From contig JALHNI010000011.1 of assembly GCA_022843605.1 (NCBI GenBank), positions 1-64,000 of the forward strand: a stretch of 64,000 nucleotides of DNA, written 5' to 3'. Within the stretch, counting starts at the first letter, position 1; every line of letters begins with the position of its first letter. This DNA comes from Bryobacter sp. Its GTDB lineage: Bacteria > Acidobacteriota > Terriglobia > Bryobacterales > Bryobacteraceae. The notes beneath the pieces were generated by a model. The model was not told the DNA's origin. It made no database searches and saw only the letters and a list, made by a program, of their open reading frames with translations. The position numbers and the translations under genes are program-made. Below, one piece after another: positions 8,139-16,970 of this stretch.

Positions 8139-9884
8139 TTGGAACAAGCGCAGGTCAGCGTCCTCGACACGGGAGGACAGTATTGCCATCTCATCGCCCG
8201 CCGTGTCCGCGAGCTGGGAATCTATGCAAACGTTTTTGCTTCGGATACGCCGGCGGAGACATTTCGGCGCAATCGCGCGTTGATCATTTCCGGCGGCCCG
8301 GCGAGCGTCTATACCCCCGGCAGCCCCCTGCTTGACCCGGCGACCTTCGCCCTCGGTGTCCCGATTCTCGGCATCTGCTACGGACAGCAGTTATTTGCCC
8401 ATCAGTTAGATGGTCACGTCGAACCGGGAACAAAAGGCGAATACGGACTGGCGTACGTCGACCTACAGCCATCTCCTCTCTTCGAAGGCGTGACGGGCCG
8501 GCAGCAAGTTTGGATGAGCCATCGCGACCAGGTCGGCCGCCTCCCCACCGGATTCCATCTGCTCGGCTCGACGGGTACCTGTCCGATTGCCGCCATTGGC
8601 GACGATCAGCGCAAGCTCTACGGGATGCAGTTTCACCCGGAGGTGGTACAAACACTCGGCGGCCAGAGGATGCTGGAAAACTTCCTGTTTGGGATCGCCG
8701 GCTGCGAACGGGACTGGGAACCGGCCCACCAACTTCCCGTGGTGGAGGAACAGATCCGCGCTATCGCCGGGAAACGTTCGGTATTCTTCTTTGCTTCGGG
8801 CGGCGTCGACTCGACAGTCGCCTACACCGTCTGCCTGCGCGCCCTGGGCCCGGAGCGCGTCCACGCCACCTACGTCGACACGGGGCTGATGCGGGAAGGC
8901 GAGACCGAGTTCGTCCGTGGCGTCTTTGAATCGCTGGCCGCCGGCTCCTTTAATGTCGCCGACGCCCAAGAAGATTTTCTCTCGAAACTCGCCACCGCGC
9001 GCGACCCGGAAGCCAAGCGCCTGATTATCGGCGAAGAGTTCGTCCACGTTCAGCAGCGCATTCTCGAAAGCGGCCATTATCTGGATGGCGAGTGGATTCT
9101 CGGCCAGGGCACGATCTATCCGGACACCATTGAATCAGGCGGCACCAAAAATGCCGACTTGATCAAGACGCACCACAACCGCGTCGCCGGCATCCAGAAG
9201 CTCATGGAAGAGAATCGGCTGGTAGAGCCACTGCGCGAGTTTTATAAAGACGAAGTACGGCAACTGGGCCGCGCACTCGGCTTGCCGGATGCTCTGCTGG
9301 ACCGTCATCCCTTCCCTGGCCCGGGCCTGGCCATCCGCTGCCTGTGCCACTCCGAGCACGCCGCGCTCGAGAAGACCCACGACGGCTGGCTGATGCCGGT
9401 TCGTACGGTGGGCGTGCAGGGCGACTCGCGCACGTATCGCGCCGTGCTGGTGATCGACGCCGTCGATCATGAACTGGCGACGGAGATCGCCAACCGCGAC
9501 CATCGCGTGAACCGCGTGGTGGCGTGCCTCGGTGCGCACGGCCCAGTGGGCGAACTGCAAGTTTTTCCCAGTTTCCTCACCAAGTCCCGCTTGGACACGC
9601 TACGCCACGCCGATGCGATCGTGCGGCGGATGTCCGATGAATCCGGCTTTGACGCCACCATCTGGCAGTTCCCGGTCGTACTGATCCCGGCCGGGACGCC
9701 GGATCGGCCGGACTCGATTGTGCTGCGCCCGATTGACTCGGTCGACGGCATGACCGCTACCGCCACGGCAATCCCCGACGCCCTGTCCGCTCAACTCACA
9801 GCCACGCTCCTGGCCTTACCGGGCATCGCCGCCGTGTTCCTTGATCTCACCCACAAACCTCCAGGAACCATCGAATGGGAATAG
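8139..9884 (+). CDS. guaA: GMP synthase (glutamine-hydrolysing), eukaryote-like C-terminus
   Basis: A 581-aa enzyme that converts XMP, ATP and glutamine to GMP. The class I glutamine amidotransferase domain has GICYGQQ (Cys80) and MQFHPEV (His166, Glu168). The ATP pyrophosphatase domain has SGGVDST (residues 220-226) and ends with HPFPGPGLAIR. After that the protein departs from the usual bacterial form (about 525 aa): it carries an extended dimerisation region with MPVRTVGVQGDSRTYR, FPSFLTKSRLDTLRHAD and a final HKPPGTIEWE, a layout I recall from human GMPS. The start is a TTG without a clear ribosome-binding site. The last 10 bases overlap the next gene. Confidence 0.95.
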   Translation: MEQAQVSVLDTGGQYCHLIARRVRELGIYANVFASDTPAETFRRNRALIISGGPASVYTPGSPLLDPATFALGVPILGICYGQQLFAHQLDGHVEPGTKGEYGLAYVDLQPSPLFEGVTGRQQVWMSHRDQVGRLPTGFHLLGSTGTCPIAAIGDDQRKLYGMQFHPEVVQTLGGQRMLENFLFGIAGCERDWEPAHQLPVVEEQIRAIAGKRSVFFFASGGVDSTVAYTVCLRALGPERVHATYVDTGLMREGETEFVRGVFESLAAGSFNVADAQEDFLSKLATARDPEAKRLIIGEEFVHVQQRILESGHYLDGEWILGQGTIYPDTIESGGTKNADLIKTHHNRVAGIQKLMEENRLVEPLREFYKDEVRQLGRALGLPDALLDRHPFPGPGLAIRCLCHSEHAALEKTHDGWLMPVRTVGVQGDSRTYRAVLVIDAVDHELATEIANRDHRVNRVVACLGAHGPVGELQVFPSFLTKSRLDTLRHADAIVRRMSDESGFDATIWQFPVVLIPAGTPDRPDSIVLRPIDSVDGMTATATAIPDALSAQLTATLLALPGIAAVFLDLTHKPPGTIEWE

Positions 9885-10357
9885 ACACGCTGCACTTTAC
9901 GGAAACGCTCGCGCAAGTGGAACCCCGCTTGCGCGCCATCGCGGATTGGACCACGCCGATGGGGCGGGACAAGTGGTCTCGAATCGAGTTACTCGGCCAC
10001 TTACTCGACTCGGCCGCCAACAATCACCAGCGCTTCGTACGGGCTTTGGCCCAGATCTCGCTGGAATGGCCGGGCTATGACCAGGAGTCGCATGTCAAGG
10101 TGCAGCGCTACCAGCACGCCGATCCCCAGCTTCTGGTGGACTTAGTGCTGAACTTTAACCGCCAGTTGGCCTGGCTCTTCAAGCAATTTCCCGAAGAAAA
10201 GCTGGGTACCGTTTGCCGCATCGGCAACGACACGGAAACCACGCTTGAGACGCTGGTGCTGGACTATGTCGCCCATGCCGAGCATCATCTGAAGCAACTG
10301 GTGGGCGTGGAGGGCATTGAATGGTCCGGCCGGCGTTGGCCGCCCGCCGTACTATAG
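9875..10357 (+). CDS. DinB-family protein
   Basis: A 160-aa protein with the sequence pattern of the DinB/YfiT four-helix-bundle family: an N-terminal LGHLLDSAANNHQRFVRAL helix and a C-terminal LDYVAHAEHHLKQL helix. Their histidines (in NHQRF and AEHHLKQ) are likely metal ligands, as in DinB-fold metalloenzymes and some thiol transferases. It starts inside the last codons of guaA (10-nt overlap), so translation is probably coupled. Its 3' end overlaps the convergent oxidoreductase gene by 6 bp. The fold assignment is fairly secure; the reaction is unknown. Confidence 0.82.
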   Translation: MGIDTLHFTETLAQVEPRLRAIADWTTPMGRDKWSRIELLGHLLDSAANNHQRFVRALAQISLEWPGYDQESHVKVQRYQHADPQLLVDLVLNFNRQLAWLFKQFPEEKLGTVCRIGNDTETTLETLVLDYVAHAEHHLKQLVGVEGIEWSGRRWPPAVL

Positions 10358-11668
10358 AGTCCAGGGCTTCCGCATCGGCCGGGAGAGCATTTCATTGGCT
10401 TTTTCGTCGTTTCGGAAGCGCTCCGCTTGAGGATCCCAACGCACATCGCGGCCCAAGCGGAGGCTGATGTTGCCTAAGTGCGCGATCGTGATGGAGCGAT
10501 GCGCGTGCTCGATCGGCGCCACGGGCTCCTGGCGCGACAGCACACAGTCAATGAAGTTTCGCGAGTGATTGGCACTGCGGTAAAGCCGGACTTCGTTCTC
10601 CGCGGGCTCGTAGTCGAGCAAAGACAATGGACTGGCTTCGATCGCCCCGCGATTTACCCAAACCCAGCCGTCGCTCCCCTGGAAAGTAACTCCCCCGCGC
10701 ACCCGGCTGGAGTAAATCAGTTTTACGCCACTTGCGTAAATCGCCTCGAAGTGAAAGTCCGTCGCGGTATTCCAGATCTTCTCTTTGGCCCACGTGGCCT
10801 GGCCGTTGCGAATAGCAATGGGGCCGGTAAGCTCAGTGCCCATGCCCCATTGGGCGATATCGGGGTGATGACCACCCCAATCCGTAATCTGGCCGCCGGA
10901 GTAATCAAGGTTCCAACGGAAATTGACGTGGCAACGGCCCGGGGCGTAAGGCGCCTCGGGCGCCGGGCCGAGCCACATGTCGTAGTTGAAGCCTTCGGGA
11001 ACGGGCTCAGGATCCTGGCGATCGCCGGTTCGTCCGAAGTCGGGCGTGCCGCCCGGTAGTCCGCACAACACGGTATGCAGTTTGCCGATGCGCCCGTTCC
11101 TCACAATTTCGCAAGCCTTACGAAATCGCACGTCGGAGCGCTGCTGGCTGCCGCACTGAAAGATGCGCTGGTGCTGACGGACGGCATCGGACATGGCACG
11201 CCCTTCCGCAATGGTGAGCGACAGCGGCTTCTCGCCGTAGATGTCCTTGCCGGCTCGCGCCGCCTGAATGACGGGAATGGAGTGCCAGTGGTCCGGCAGT
11301 GCGATCAGGACGGCATCGATATCGGGCCGGCGCAGTACGTCACGATAGTCCTCATAGGCCGCGCAGCCTTTGTAGACGCCGCTGCGTTTGTCGCGCGCGT
11401 AGTGCCACTCCACGTAGTTGCGGGCCGGTTCGCGGCCGGCGATGGCTCCATCCCAGTAGCCCGGCGACTGGCGGTTGACGTCACAGACGGCCACCACCTG
11501 CACCCGCTCATCGCGCAGGAAATTCTTCATGTCGCCAATGCCCTGATTGCCGGTGCCGATTACGCCGAGCGTCACCCGGCGGCTGGCCGAAACTTTGTCT
11601 TGGAGCCCCAGGGCGGAACCGGGAACGAACAGGGGAGCAGTGGTTTTGAGCAGGTCGCGGCGGCGCAT
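10352..11668 (-). CDS. Gfo/Idh/MocA-family oxidoreductase with Tat-like leader
   Basis: A 438-aa NAD(P)-dependent sugar or polyol dehydrogenase-like protein. It begins MRRRDLLKTTAPLFVPGSAL, a Tat-type signal, followed by the Rossmann motif VIGTGNQGIG and the family motif GEKPLSLTIAEGRAM. The C-terminal half has the WGGHHPDIAQWGMG segment seen in the secreted oxidoreductase group of Acidobacteriota, Planctomycetota and Bacteroidota. It lies 18 bp downstream of the enolase-superfamily gene and is probably co-transcribed, which points to oxidation or epimerisation of a sugar or sugar acid. Substrate unknown. Confidence 0.9.
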   Translation of the reverse strand: MRRRDLLKTTAPLFVPGSALGLQDKVSASRRVTLGVIGTGNQGIGDMKNFLRDERVQVVAVCDVNRQSPGYWDGAIAGREPARNYVEWHYARDKRSGVYKGCAAYEDYRDVLRRPDIDAVLIALPDHWHSIPVIQAARAGKDIYGEKPLSLTIAEGRAMSDAVRQHQRIFQCGSQQRSDVRFRKACEIVRNGRIGKLHTVLCGLPGGTPDFGRTGDRQDPEPVPEGFNYDMWLGPAPEAPYAPGRCHVNFRWNLDYSGGQITDWGGHHPDIAQWGMGTELTGPIAIRNGQATWAKEKIWNTATDFHFEAIYASGVKLIYSSRVRGGVTFQGSDGWVWVNRGAIEASPLSLLDYEPAENEVRLYRSANHSRNFIDCVLSRQEPVAPIEHAHRSITIAHLGNISLRLGRDVRWDPQAERFRNDEKANEMLSRPMRKPWTL

Positions 11669-11686
11669 ACGCTCGATGATGCCACG

Positions 11687-13000
11687 TCAGGGCTTCACGA
11701 TGCTGCCATCCATCGCGCGATCCAGCGGATAGGCCGAACCGTTGTTGCCGGGACGGATGGGATTCTTCGCCGCCAGCGCCTCATCGATGTCGATGCCTAA
11801 GCCGGGCCGTCCATTCCCGTAAAGGTAACCCTTGCGAATCTCGGCCGTGCCCGGCAGGATCTCATACACCGAAGGCGGGAAGTGGTTCTCTTCCTGGATA
11901 CCGAAGCCGGGGCTCGAGAGATCCACATGATAGGCCGCCAGTTGGTTGACGGGATCGTTCTCACCACCTTCCTGAAACGCCGTCTTGGTGCCGAAAGCTT
12001 CGCACAGATGCGCGACCTTCTTCGCCGGCGTGATGCCACCGATGCCAGAGACGCGGCAGCGCACATAGTCGATCAGCCGATCCGTCATCAGCGGCACGTA
12101 CTCGAACGGGTGCGTGAAGAGCTCGCCGACGGCTTGCGGCGTCGTACAGACTTGCCGAATGTGCTTGTACCAGGAGAGCTGTTCGGGCGCGAGGACATCC
12201 TCCACAAAGTGCATCTGCAGGGGCTGCAGCCGGCGGCAGAACTCGACCGCGTTCATCCCGGTAAGGTGCGAGTGCACGTCGTGGCAAAGCTTCGCTTCAA
12301 AGCCGATCTTCGCTCTCACCTGTTCGAACATCTTGGTCACTTGGTGGACGTAAACCTCTTCGTCGAAGCCCGGAATGCTTCGCGCCCCCTCCGGCCTGGA
12401 GCCGGTACCGGGACTGATGAACCCTCCGCCGCCATAGCCTCCAAACTGAATCCGGACATGGCGGTAGCCGCTGGCCAAGGACTTGAGCACCGCTTCGCTC
12501 GCTTCCGAGGCGTCCTTGCCGCCCACGTGGTCATAGCAGGGCACGGCATCGCGCACCTTGCCGCCCAGCAACTCGTACACCGGCATGCCCGCGCGCTTGC
12601 CTTTGATGTCCCACAGAGCCATGTCCATCCCCGAAAGGACGTTGTTGTTCACCGGACCATTGCGCCAGTAAGTGCGCAGATGGGCACTCTGCCACAGGTC
12701 TTCGATCTGGTTCGGATCCTTGCCGATCAGCCAGGGTTTCAGGTGGTGCTCCAGCGCCGCGATCACCGCCTGCGTCTGGTAGTTGTTGTTGGCGGAGCCG
12801 ATACCGTACAGTCCCGGTTCCGAGGTGATAATCTTGACGAAAACCCACCGGTAGCGCGCGCCGCCATTAGTGGTGATTACCTTGACGTCCTTGATGGTGA
12901 GCGGCGGCAAGCCGTTGCTGCGGCGGTCCACTTGTTGGGCCGCGAGGGTGGAGATCGCCGGTGCGGCGAGCAGGCTTTTAGCAAAACTTCTTCGGTTCAT
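11687..13000 (-). CDS. Enolase-superfamily sugar-acid dehydratase (ManD/RspA-like), exported
   Basis: A 437-aa protein of the mandelate racemase/muconate lactonising group, closest by motif to D-mannonate dehydratase/RspA. Visible landmarks are the N-terminal capping region (GIGSANNNYQTQAV), the metal-binding strands with AKLCHDVHSHLT (Asp) and MHFVEDVLAPEQ (Glu), a GELFTHPFEY segment, and a C-terminal RPGLGIDIDEA. It starts with MNRRSFAKSLLAAPAIS, a Tat-like leader, which is unusual because ManD enzymes are normally cytoplasmic. With the co-oriented Gfo/Idh gene and uxaC 11 kb away it suggests uronate or sugar-acid breakdown. Exact substrate not determinable. Confidence 0.85.
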   Translation of the reverse strand: MNRRSFAKSLLAAPAISTLAAQQVDRRSNGLPPLTIKDVKVITTNGGARYRWVFVKIITSEPGLYGIGSANNNYQTQAVIAALEHHLKPWLIGKDPNQIEDLWQSAHLRTYWRNGPVNNNVLSGMDMALWDIKGKRAGMPVYELLGGKVRDAVPCYDHVGGKDASEASEAVLKSLASGYRHVRIQFGGYGGGGFISPGTGSRPEGARSIPGFDEEVYVHQVTKMFEQVRAKIGFEAKLCHDVHSHLTGMNAVEFCRRLQPLQMHFVEDVLAPEQLSWYKHIRQVCTTPQAVGELFTHPFEYVPLMTDRLIDYVRCRVSGIGGITPAKKVAHLCEAFGTKTAFQEGGENDPVNQLAAYHVDLSSPGFGIQEENHFPPSVYEILPGTAEIRKGYLYGNGRPGLGIDIDEALAAKNPIRPGNNGSAYPLDRAMDGSIVKP

Positions 13001-13046
13001 AAGCGGAGTACCGCTATGCTATCCGAGTTTGAGCCGCCGGGTGAGC

Positions 13047-13080
13047 CAAAAGGAAACGGACCGCCCGAAGGCGGTCCGTT
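13047..13080 (-). terminator. Rho-independent terminator after skp
   Basis: An 11-bp perfect stem (AACGGACCGCC at 13055-13065, GGCGGTCCGTT at 13070-13080) closes a tetraloop that reads TTCG on the minus strand, a very stable loop. TTTCCTTTT follows on the minus strand. It is 21 nt past the skp stop and separates bamA-skp from the ManD-like gene. Confidence 0.88.
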
Positions 13081-13101
13081 GCTTCTCGGAATGAGACTGA
13101 A

Positions 13102-13719
13102 TTACTTGGCGCCAGGAACTTTCTTGGCCGGCGGAGCCGCGGCGGGTGCCGCGGGCTTGGCGGCCGGAGCCGCCCCAGGGGCCATCGTTGACGGCGCGTT
13201 GCTATCGTAGAGCTTGATGACGTCGGCGGTGATGTCCACGCCATTCGCCACCCACAATACAGGCGAGGTCTGCTGATTGCTCACGTCCAGGATGATCGTG
13301 AAGCCGTTGTCGCGCGAATACTTGTCGATCACCTGCATGATGCGGCCACCGAGCTCGTTCAGCAGCTTACCCTGCTCCTGTTGGCTGTCGGCTTCGGCGT
13401 CTTCCGCCATGCGCTGCAAGGCTTTCTTGTTCTGCTCGATGTCGCCCGCCAGCTTACGCAGCGTGTCGGCGCTGGCAGTATTGGCGCTCTTGCGCTGCTG
13501 GTCTTCCATCTGGGCGATCTGAGCCTGCTTGGCTTCCAGTTCTTTGCGCTTCGGCTCAATCTTGGTCTGCAACTGCTGGACGGCCTTCTGGCCATCCTTG
13601 GTGCCGATGATGGCCTGCTGGATGCTAATGGTGCCCACCTTGGCAGGCGGCGCCTGGGCGAACGCGAGGGCGCCCAAACAAAGGGCGGCGGCCGGCAAGC
13701 GGAAAACGTTCAAGTTCAC
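13102..13719 (-). CDS. skp: OmpH/Skp-family periplasmic chaperone
   Basis: A 205-aa exported protein with a signal peptide (hydrophobic AAALCLGALAFA, then AQAPPAK) and the OmpH/Skp beginning VGTISIQQAIIGTKDGQKAV. The middle (about residues 50-130) is rich in Lys, Glu and Gln and should form the long coiled-coil arms that hold unfolded outer-membrane proteins. A low-complexity Ala/Pro tail ends in KKVPGAK. I start at the GTG at 13719, eight bases after AAGGAG; a start 14 codons upstream would put charged residues before the signal. It follows bamA closely, the common bamA-skp order. Confidence 0.9.
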   Translation of the reverse strand: MNLNVFRLPAAALCLGALAFAQAPPAKVGTISIQQAIIGTKDGQKAVQQLQTKIEPKRKELEAKQAQIAQMEDQQRKSANTASADTLRKLAGDIEQNKKALQRMAEDAEADSQQEQGKLLNELGGRIMQVIDKYSRDNGFTIILDVSNQQTSPVLWVANGVDITADVIKLYDSNAPSTMAPGAAPAAKPAAPAAAPPAKKVPGAK

Positions 13720-13796
13720 TGTCAAAATCTCCTTGTCAATCTTACGACGACATGGACGCAAGCGCGGCCAAATCGTTTCCCACTTCCGGCCCGGAC

Positions 13797-16700
13797 CTAG
13801 AACGTGCGGCTGATTGTGAATCGGAACACCCTCGCCCGTTCAAAGAACGGCGAAGCCTGCCCGAACAGCGCGACGGACTGCAGGAAGGTCGCCTGGTTCG
13901 GGAACGACGACCGGTCGGCCACAATGGGTGGCTGCAAAAACGTCTCGGTACGGAATGGATTATACGCCCAATAGAACCGGAATGGCGCATTCACCACCGG
14001 CATCATGATTTGCATTTCGACGCCCGTGGACATACGCATCTTCTGCGTCGCCTCGGCCACCTGAATTTGACGCTCGAATCCCGCCTGCGGGAACAATGCG
14101 TTCAAGTCGCTCACCCGGCTGGGATTCAAGTTGAGTTGGCCGCGGTTCGTCACCCGGTTGACGCCGGTGTCGACGAATGCCGCCAAAACTACCGGTCCAA
14201 AGATCGGGATCCGGTACTCAAGATTGCTCAACGCCTGGGTATCGCCACCGATGAAGGTGAGCTGATAAGTCGGAATGCGCTGCGTGACAGGAGCCAGCAC
14301 CTCGGCACCGTCCTGAATCACTCGCTGCGTGCGGGCCGAACCGTCGGCGTTCAACACGTTCACTGTTCCCTCAGAGGGGAGATAAGCAAACGGGCTGATG
14401 CTCCAGATGTCGAAGCCGCGGATGTCGTTTTCGCCGCCCATGTAGATGCGGTTGAAGGGCGGCGCCGCGCGGCCGGCGTAGCCTGTAATGTACCGGCCCA
14501 GCATACGCATACCGATGACGTGGCCCTTCTTGAAACCAGCTCGGAAGTACTTGAACTCAGCGGTCGGCGCGATCTCGTTCACGTTGCCGCCCAGGAAGCT
14601 GCCCGCAAACTGCGCCGAGACGAAGAGGCTCTTACCTCGCGAAGGGGTGATCGGATGGTCGATGGTATTGAATGTATACGATGGCGTGATCCCGCTTGAC
14701 CGGATTCCCGAAAGCGTGTTCGGGCCATCCAAGCCCTGGAAGTTGATGAAGCGGAAGTAGGTATTGGCCGACTCGGATTGCGTTTGAATGCTATTGACGT
14801 TGAACGCATAGGTCAACGTCACGCGAGCAAAACTGCGGCGCAGCAAGGTACTGGCGAACGCCGTAAAGCCATAACCGTTCGAAACGTAGTTCAACAGGTT
14901 GTTCGTGCCGAGCGAATTGAAGTAAGGGATCAGGTTACGGCCGGAGAGCAGCGAAACTTCACGTCCCTGGTCATAGTTGAAGCGTTGCGTGGAAACCGTG
15001 AAGCCCACTTGAATTGGCTTATCCAGGAAGTAAGGCTCCGTGAAGCCGAAGCTGACGGAACGGATACGGTCACCGATCTGCGAATCGAGGGAGAGCGTCT
15101 CGCCCAGGCCCAGGAAGTTATTGGTGGAGTAGCCGAAGCTCACGAAGCTACCGGCGATGCCCGAGACGCCGCCCGAAAGCTGCACCGAGTTCTTGCCGCG
15201 CTCCTTCACCTTCAGCGTCACGTCTACCGTGTTGTTTTTGGTGTCGCGGGTGATCGTCGCCGACTCCTGCTCCTTCAGCACTTCGAAGTAGCCCAACTGA
15301 TTTAGGCGCAACAGCGAGATCTCCCAAAGGCGCGAGTTGAACAGATCACCTTCGTCGATCAGCACTTCGCGGCGGATGACTTTGTCGCGGGTCGTCGTAT
15401 TGCCGGTGAAGTCCAGGCGTCGCACGAAGAACTGCTTGCCTTCATCCACGCTTAAGGACAAGTCGATCTTGTCGGAGTTCGGCTGCGGCTCGAAGCCCGG
15501 CTCCGGCACCATGTCCAGGAAGCCGAATTCGCCGTACAGCTTGCGCAACTGCTCCAGGCCCTTCTGCAATTTCTGGGTTGAGAAGACGTCTCCTTCACCC
15601 ATGCCGAAGATTGGCCGGAAGAGCGATTCCGGCGTGCGGAAGAATTTGACACCGGAGAAGTTGATCTTGTTCAGCTTGTACCGGCGACCTTCTTCGACAG
15701 TCACCGAAAGATCGGCGGCCTTGCCGGGCTTGCCCTTCGGCCAGAAGATAAACGGTCTGATCTTGCCCGGGTAGGTGTCCCGCATCGTGAACTCGGAGCT
15801 TGTGGCTCGCGCCACAAAGTAGCCGCGCTCCTGATAGAACTGCCGAATCCGGTCCTTATCCTCTTCCAGCTTGCTGGAGTCGAAGGTGCGCGAGAACAGG
15901 CTCTCCGCGATGATCGACCGCGGAATACCGATCGGCTTCAGATTCTTCATTGCGCGGCGCACTTCTTTGTCGCTAAAGGCCTGATTGCCTTCGATGGCGA
16001 TCGAACCAACCTTCACCTTTGGACCTTCGGTGACCTTAAAGGTGACCTCGAGGGACGATGGTGGAATCTGCCGGACTTCCGGCGTGACGGTGGCGAACTG
16101 GCGCCCCCGCTCGGCAAGATACTCTTTCAGCACGTTGGCGGCGCGCTGAACCTTATTAGGATCGTATTGCGATTCCACCTGTAGGCCGACGCGACGTTCC
16201 TTGAAGCGATCAAGAATTTCGGAAACAGTTACCGACTTGGCGCCATCATATTTGATCGAGCGAACCACCCGGCGTTCGGTCACCAACCAGCGCAGAATCC
16301 AGCCAGTGGAGCCGGCCTCGCGCTCAAGACGCAAGTCGTCGAAGCGACCGGTATTCCAAAGGGCCATGAAGTCGCGATTCAGAGTCTCGGGATCGTATTT
16401 GTCGCCCTTCTTCGTAAAGATCAGGGCGCGGAGGGTGTCCTGGGGAACGCGACGAGCGCCACGAAACTCGATCGCCTCGATGACATCCTCAGCAGGGGCC
16501 TTAGCGGCATCCGCGGGTTGAGGATTTTCGAGGGTCGGCCTGGCAATCGGAGGTTGGCCCGGCTTTGGCTTTGCCGCGGGAGGCGGCTCGGGCTTGGGAA
16601 CTTCAGCTTGAGGCACAGACTCAAAGGGATTCTGCTTTTTTTGCGGCGGGGGTGCGGCCTGACCGGCCGCTGGCTGTCCAGCTGCTGCCTCACCACCAAC

Positions 16701-16820
16701 AGGGGGGGCGGCCGCTTGCGCGAGCAAGCGATCGGCTCCTCCATTCACAATGAAAAAAAGCCCAAATGCAATGAGATAAGAGAAAAGTGCGCTCAGGCAA
16801 GACTGCCTGGAGAACTGCAT
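13797..16820 (-). CDS. bamA: Outer-membrane protein assembly factor BamA
   Basis: A 1007-aa Omp85-family protein that inserts beta-barrels into the outer membrane. After a signal anchor (about residues 10-35) comes an unusual Pro/Ala-rich segment (residues 36-112), then a string of POTRA domains (about 113-520, starting VIEAIEFRGARRVPQ), and a C-terminal barrel with the conserved IRGF motif (in GGENDIRGFDIWS). The last residue is a phenylalanine (FTISRTF), the usual C-terminal signal. E. coli BamA has about 810 residues; the extra length is the N-terminal spacer plus longer barrel loops. AGGAAAGGA upstream of the ATG may be the ribosome-binding site. Confidence 0.97.
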   Translation of the reverse strand: MQFSRQSCLSALFSYLIAFGLFFIVNGGADRLLAQAAAPPVGGEAAAGQPAAGQAAPPPQKKQNPFESVPQAEVPKPEPPPAAKPKPGQPPIARPTLENPQPADAAKAPAEDVIEAIEFRGARRVPQDTLRALIFTKKGDKYDPETLNRDFMALWNTGRFDDLRLEREAGSTGWILRWLVTERRVVRSIKYDGAKSVTVSEILDRFKERRVGLQVESQYDPNKVQRAANVLKEYLAERGRQFATVTPEVRQIPPSSLEVTFKVTEGPKVKVGSIAIEGNQAFSDKEVRRAMKNLKPIGIPRSIIAESLFSRTFDSSKLEEDKDRIRQFYQERGYFVARATSSEFTMRDTYPGKIRPFIFWPKGKPGKAADLSVTVEEGRRYKLNKINFSGVKFFRTPESLFRPIFGMGEGDVFSTQKLQKGLEQLRKLYGEFGFLDMVPEPGFEPQPNSDKIDLSLSVDEGKQFFVRRLDFTGNTTTRDKVIRREVLIDEGDLFNSRLWEISLLRLNQLGYFEVLKEQESATITRDTKNNTVDVTLKVKERGKNSVQLSGGVSGIAGSFVSFGYSTNNFLGLGETLSLDSQIGDRIRSVSFGFTEPYFLDKPIQVGFTVSTQRFNYDQGREVSLLSGRNLIPYFNSLGTNNLLNYVSNGYGFTAFASTLLRRSFARVTLTYAFNVNSIQTQSESANTYFRFINFQGLDGPNTLSGIRSSGITPSYTFNTIDHPITPSRGKSLFVSAQFAGSFLGGNVNEIAPTAEFKYFRAGFKKGHVIGMRMLGRYITGYAGRAAPPFNRIYMGGENDIRGFDIWSISPFAYLPSEGTVNVLNADGSARTQRVIQDGAEVLAPVTQRIPTYQLTFIGGDTQALSNLEYRIPIFGPVVLAAFVDTGVNRVTNRGQLNLNPSRVSDLNALFPQAGFERQIQVAEATQKMRMSTGVEMQIMMPVVNAPFRFYWAYNPFRTETFLQPPIVADRSSFPNQATFLQSVALFGQASPFFERARVFRFTISRTF

Positions 16821-16970
16821 CAGTAGCTCGGTCCTTTCCTCTCTGCGCCCACGTTAAGACGTCCCAGATCCAAAATTCGTTTCATTCAGTTTGGGGATTT
16901 CAGCAGGCTCAGCGCGGGATGATCCGACAGAAGCGTACCAAAAAATTGAACGAGACCCTAACCGTAACCC

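Noticed and set aside
11882-13210. 442-codon plus-strand frame antisense to the ManD-like gene
   Set aside because: No family motif and typical GC-driven shadow composition; the minus strand has conserved metal-ligand segments.
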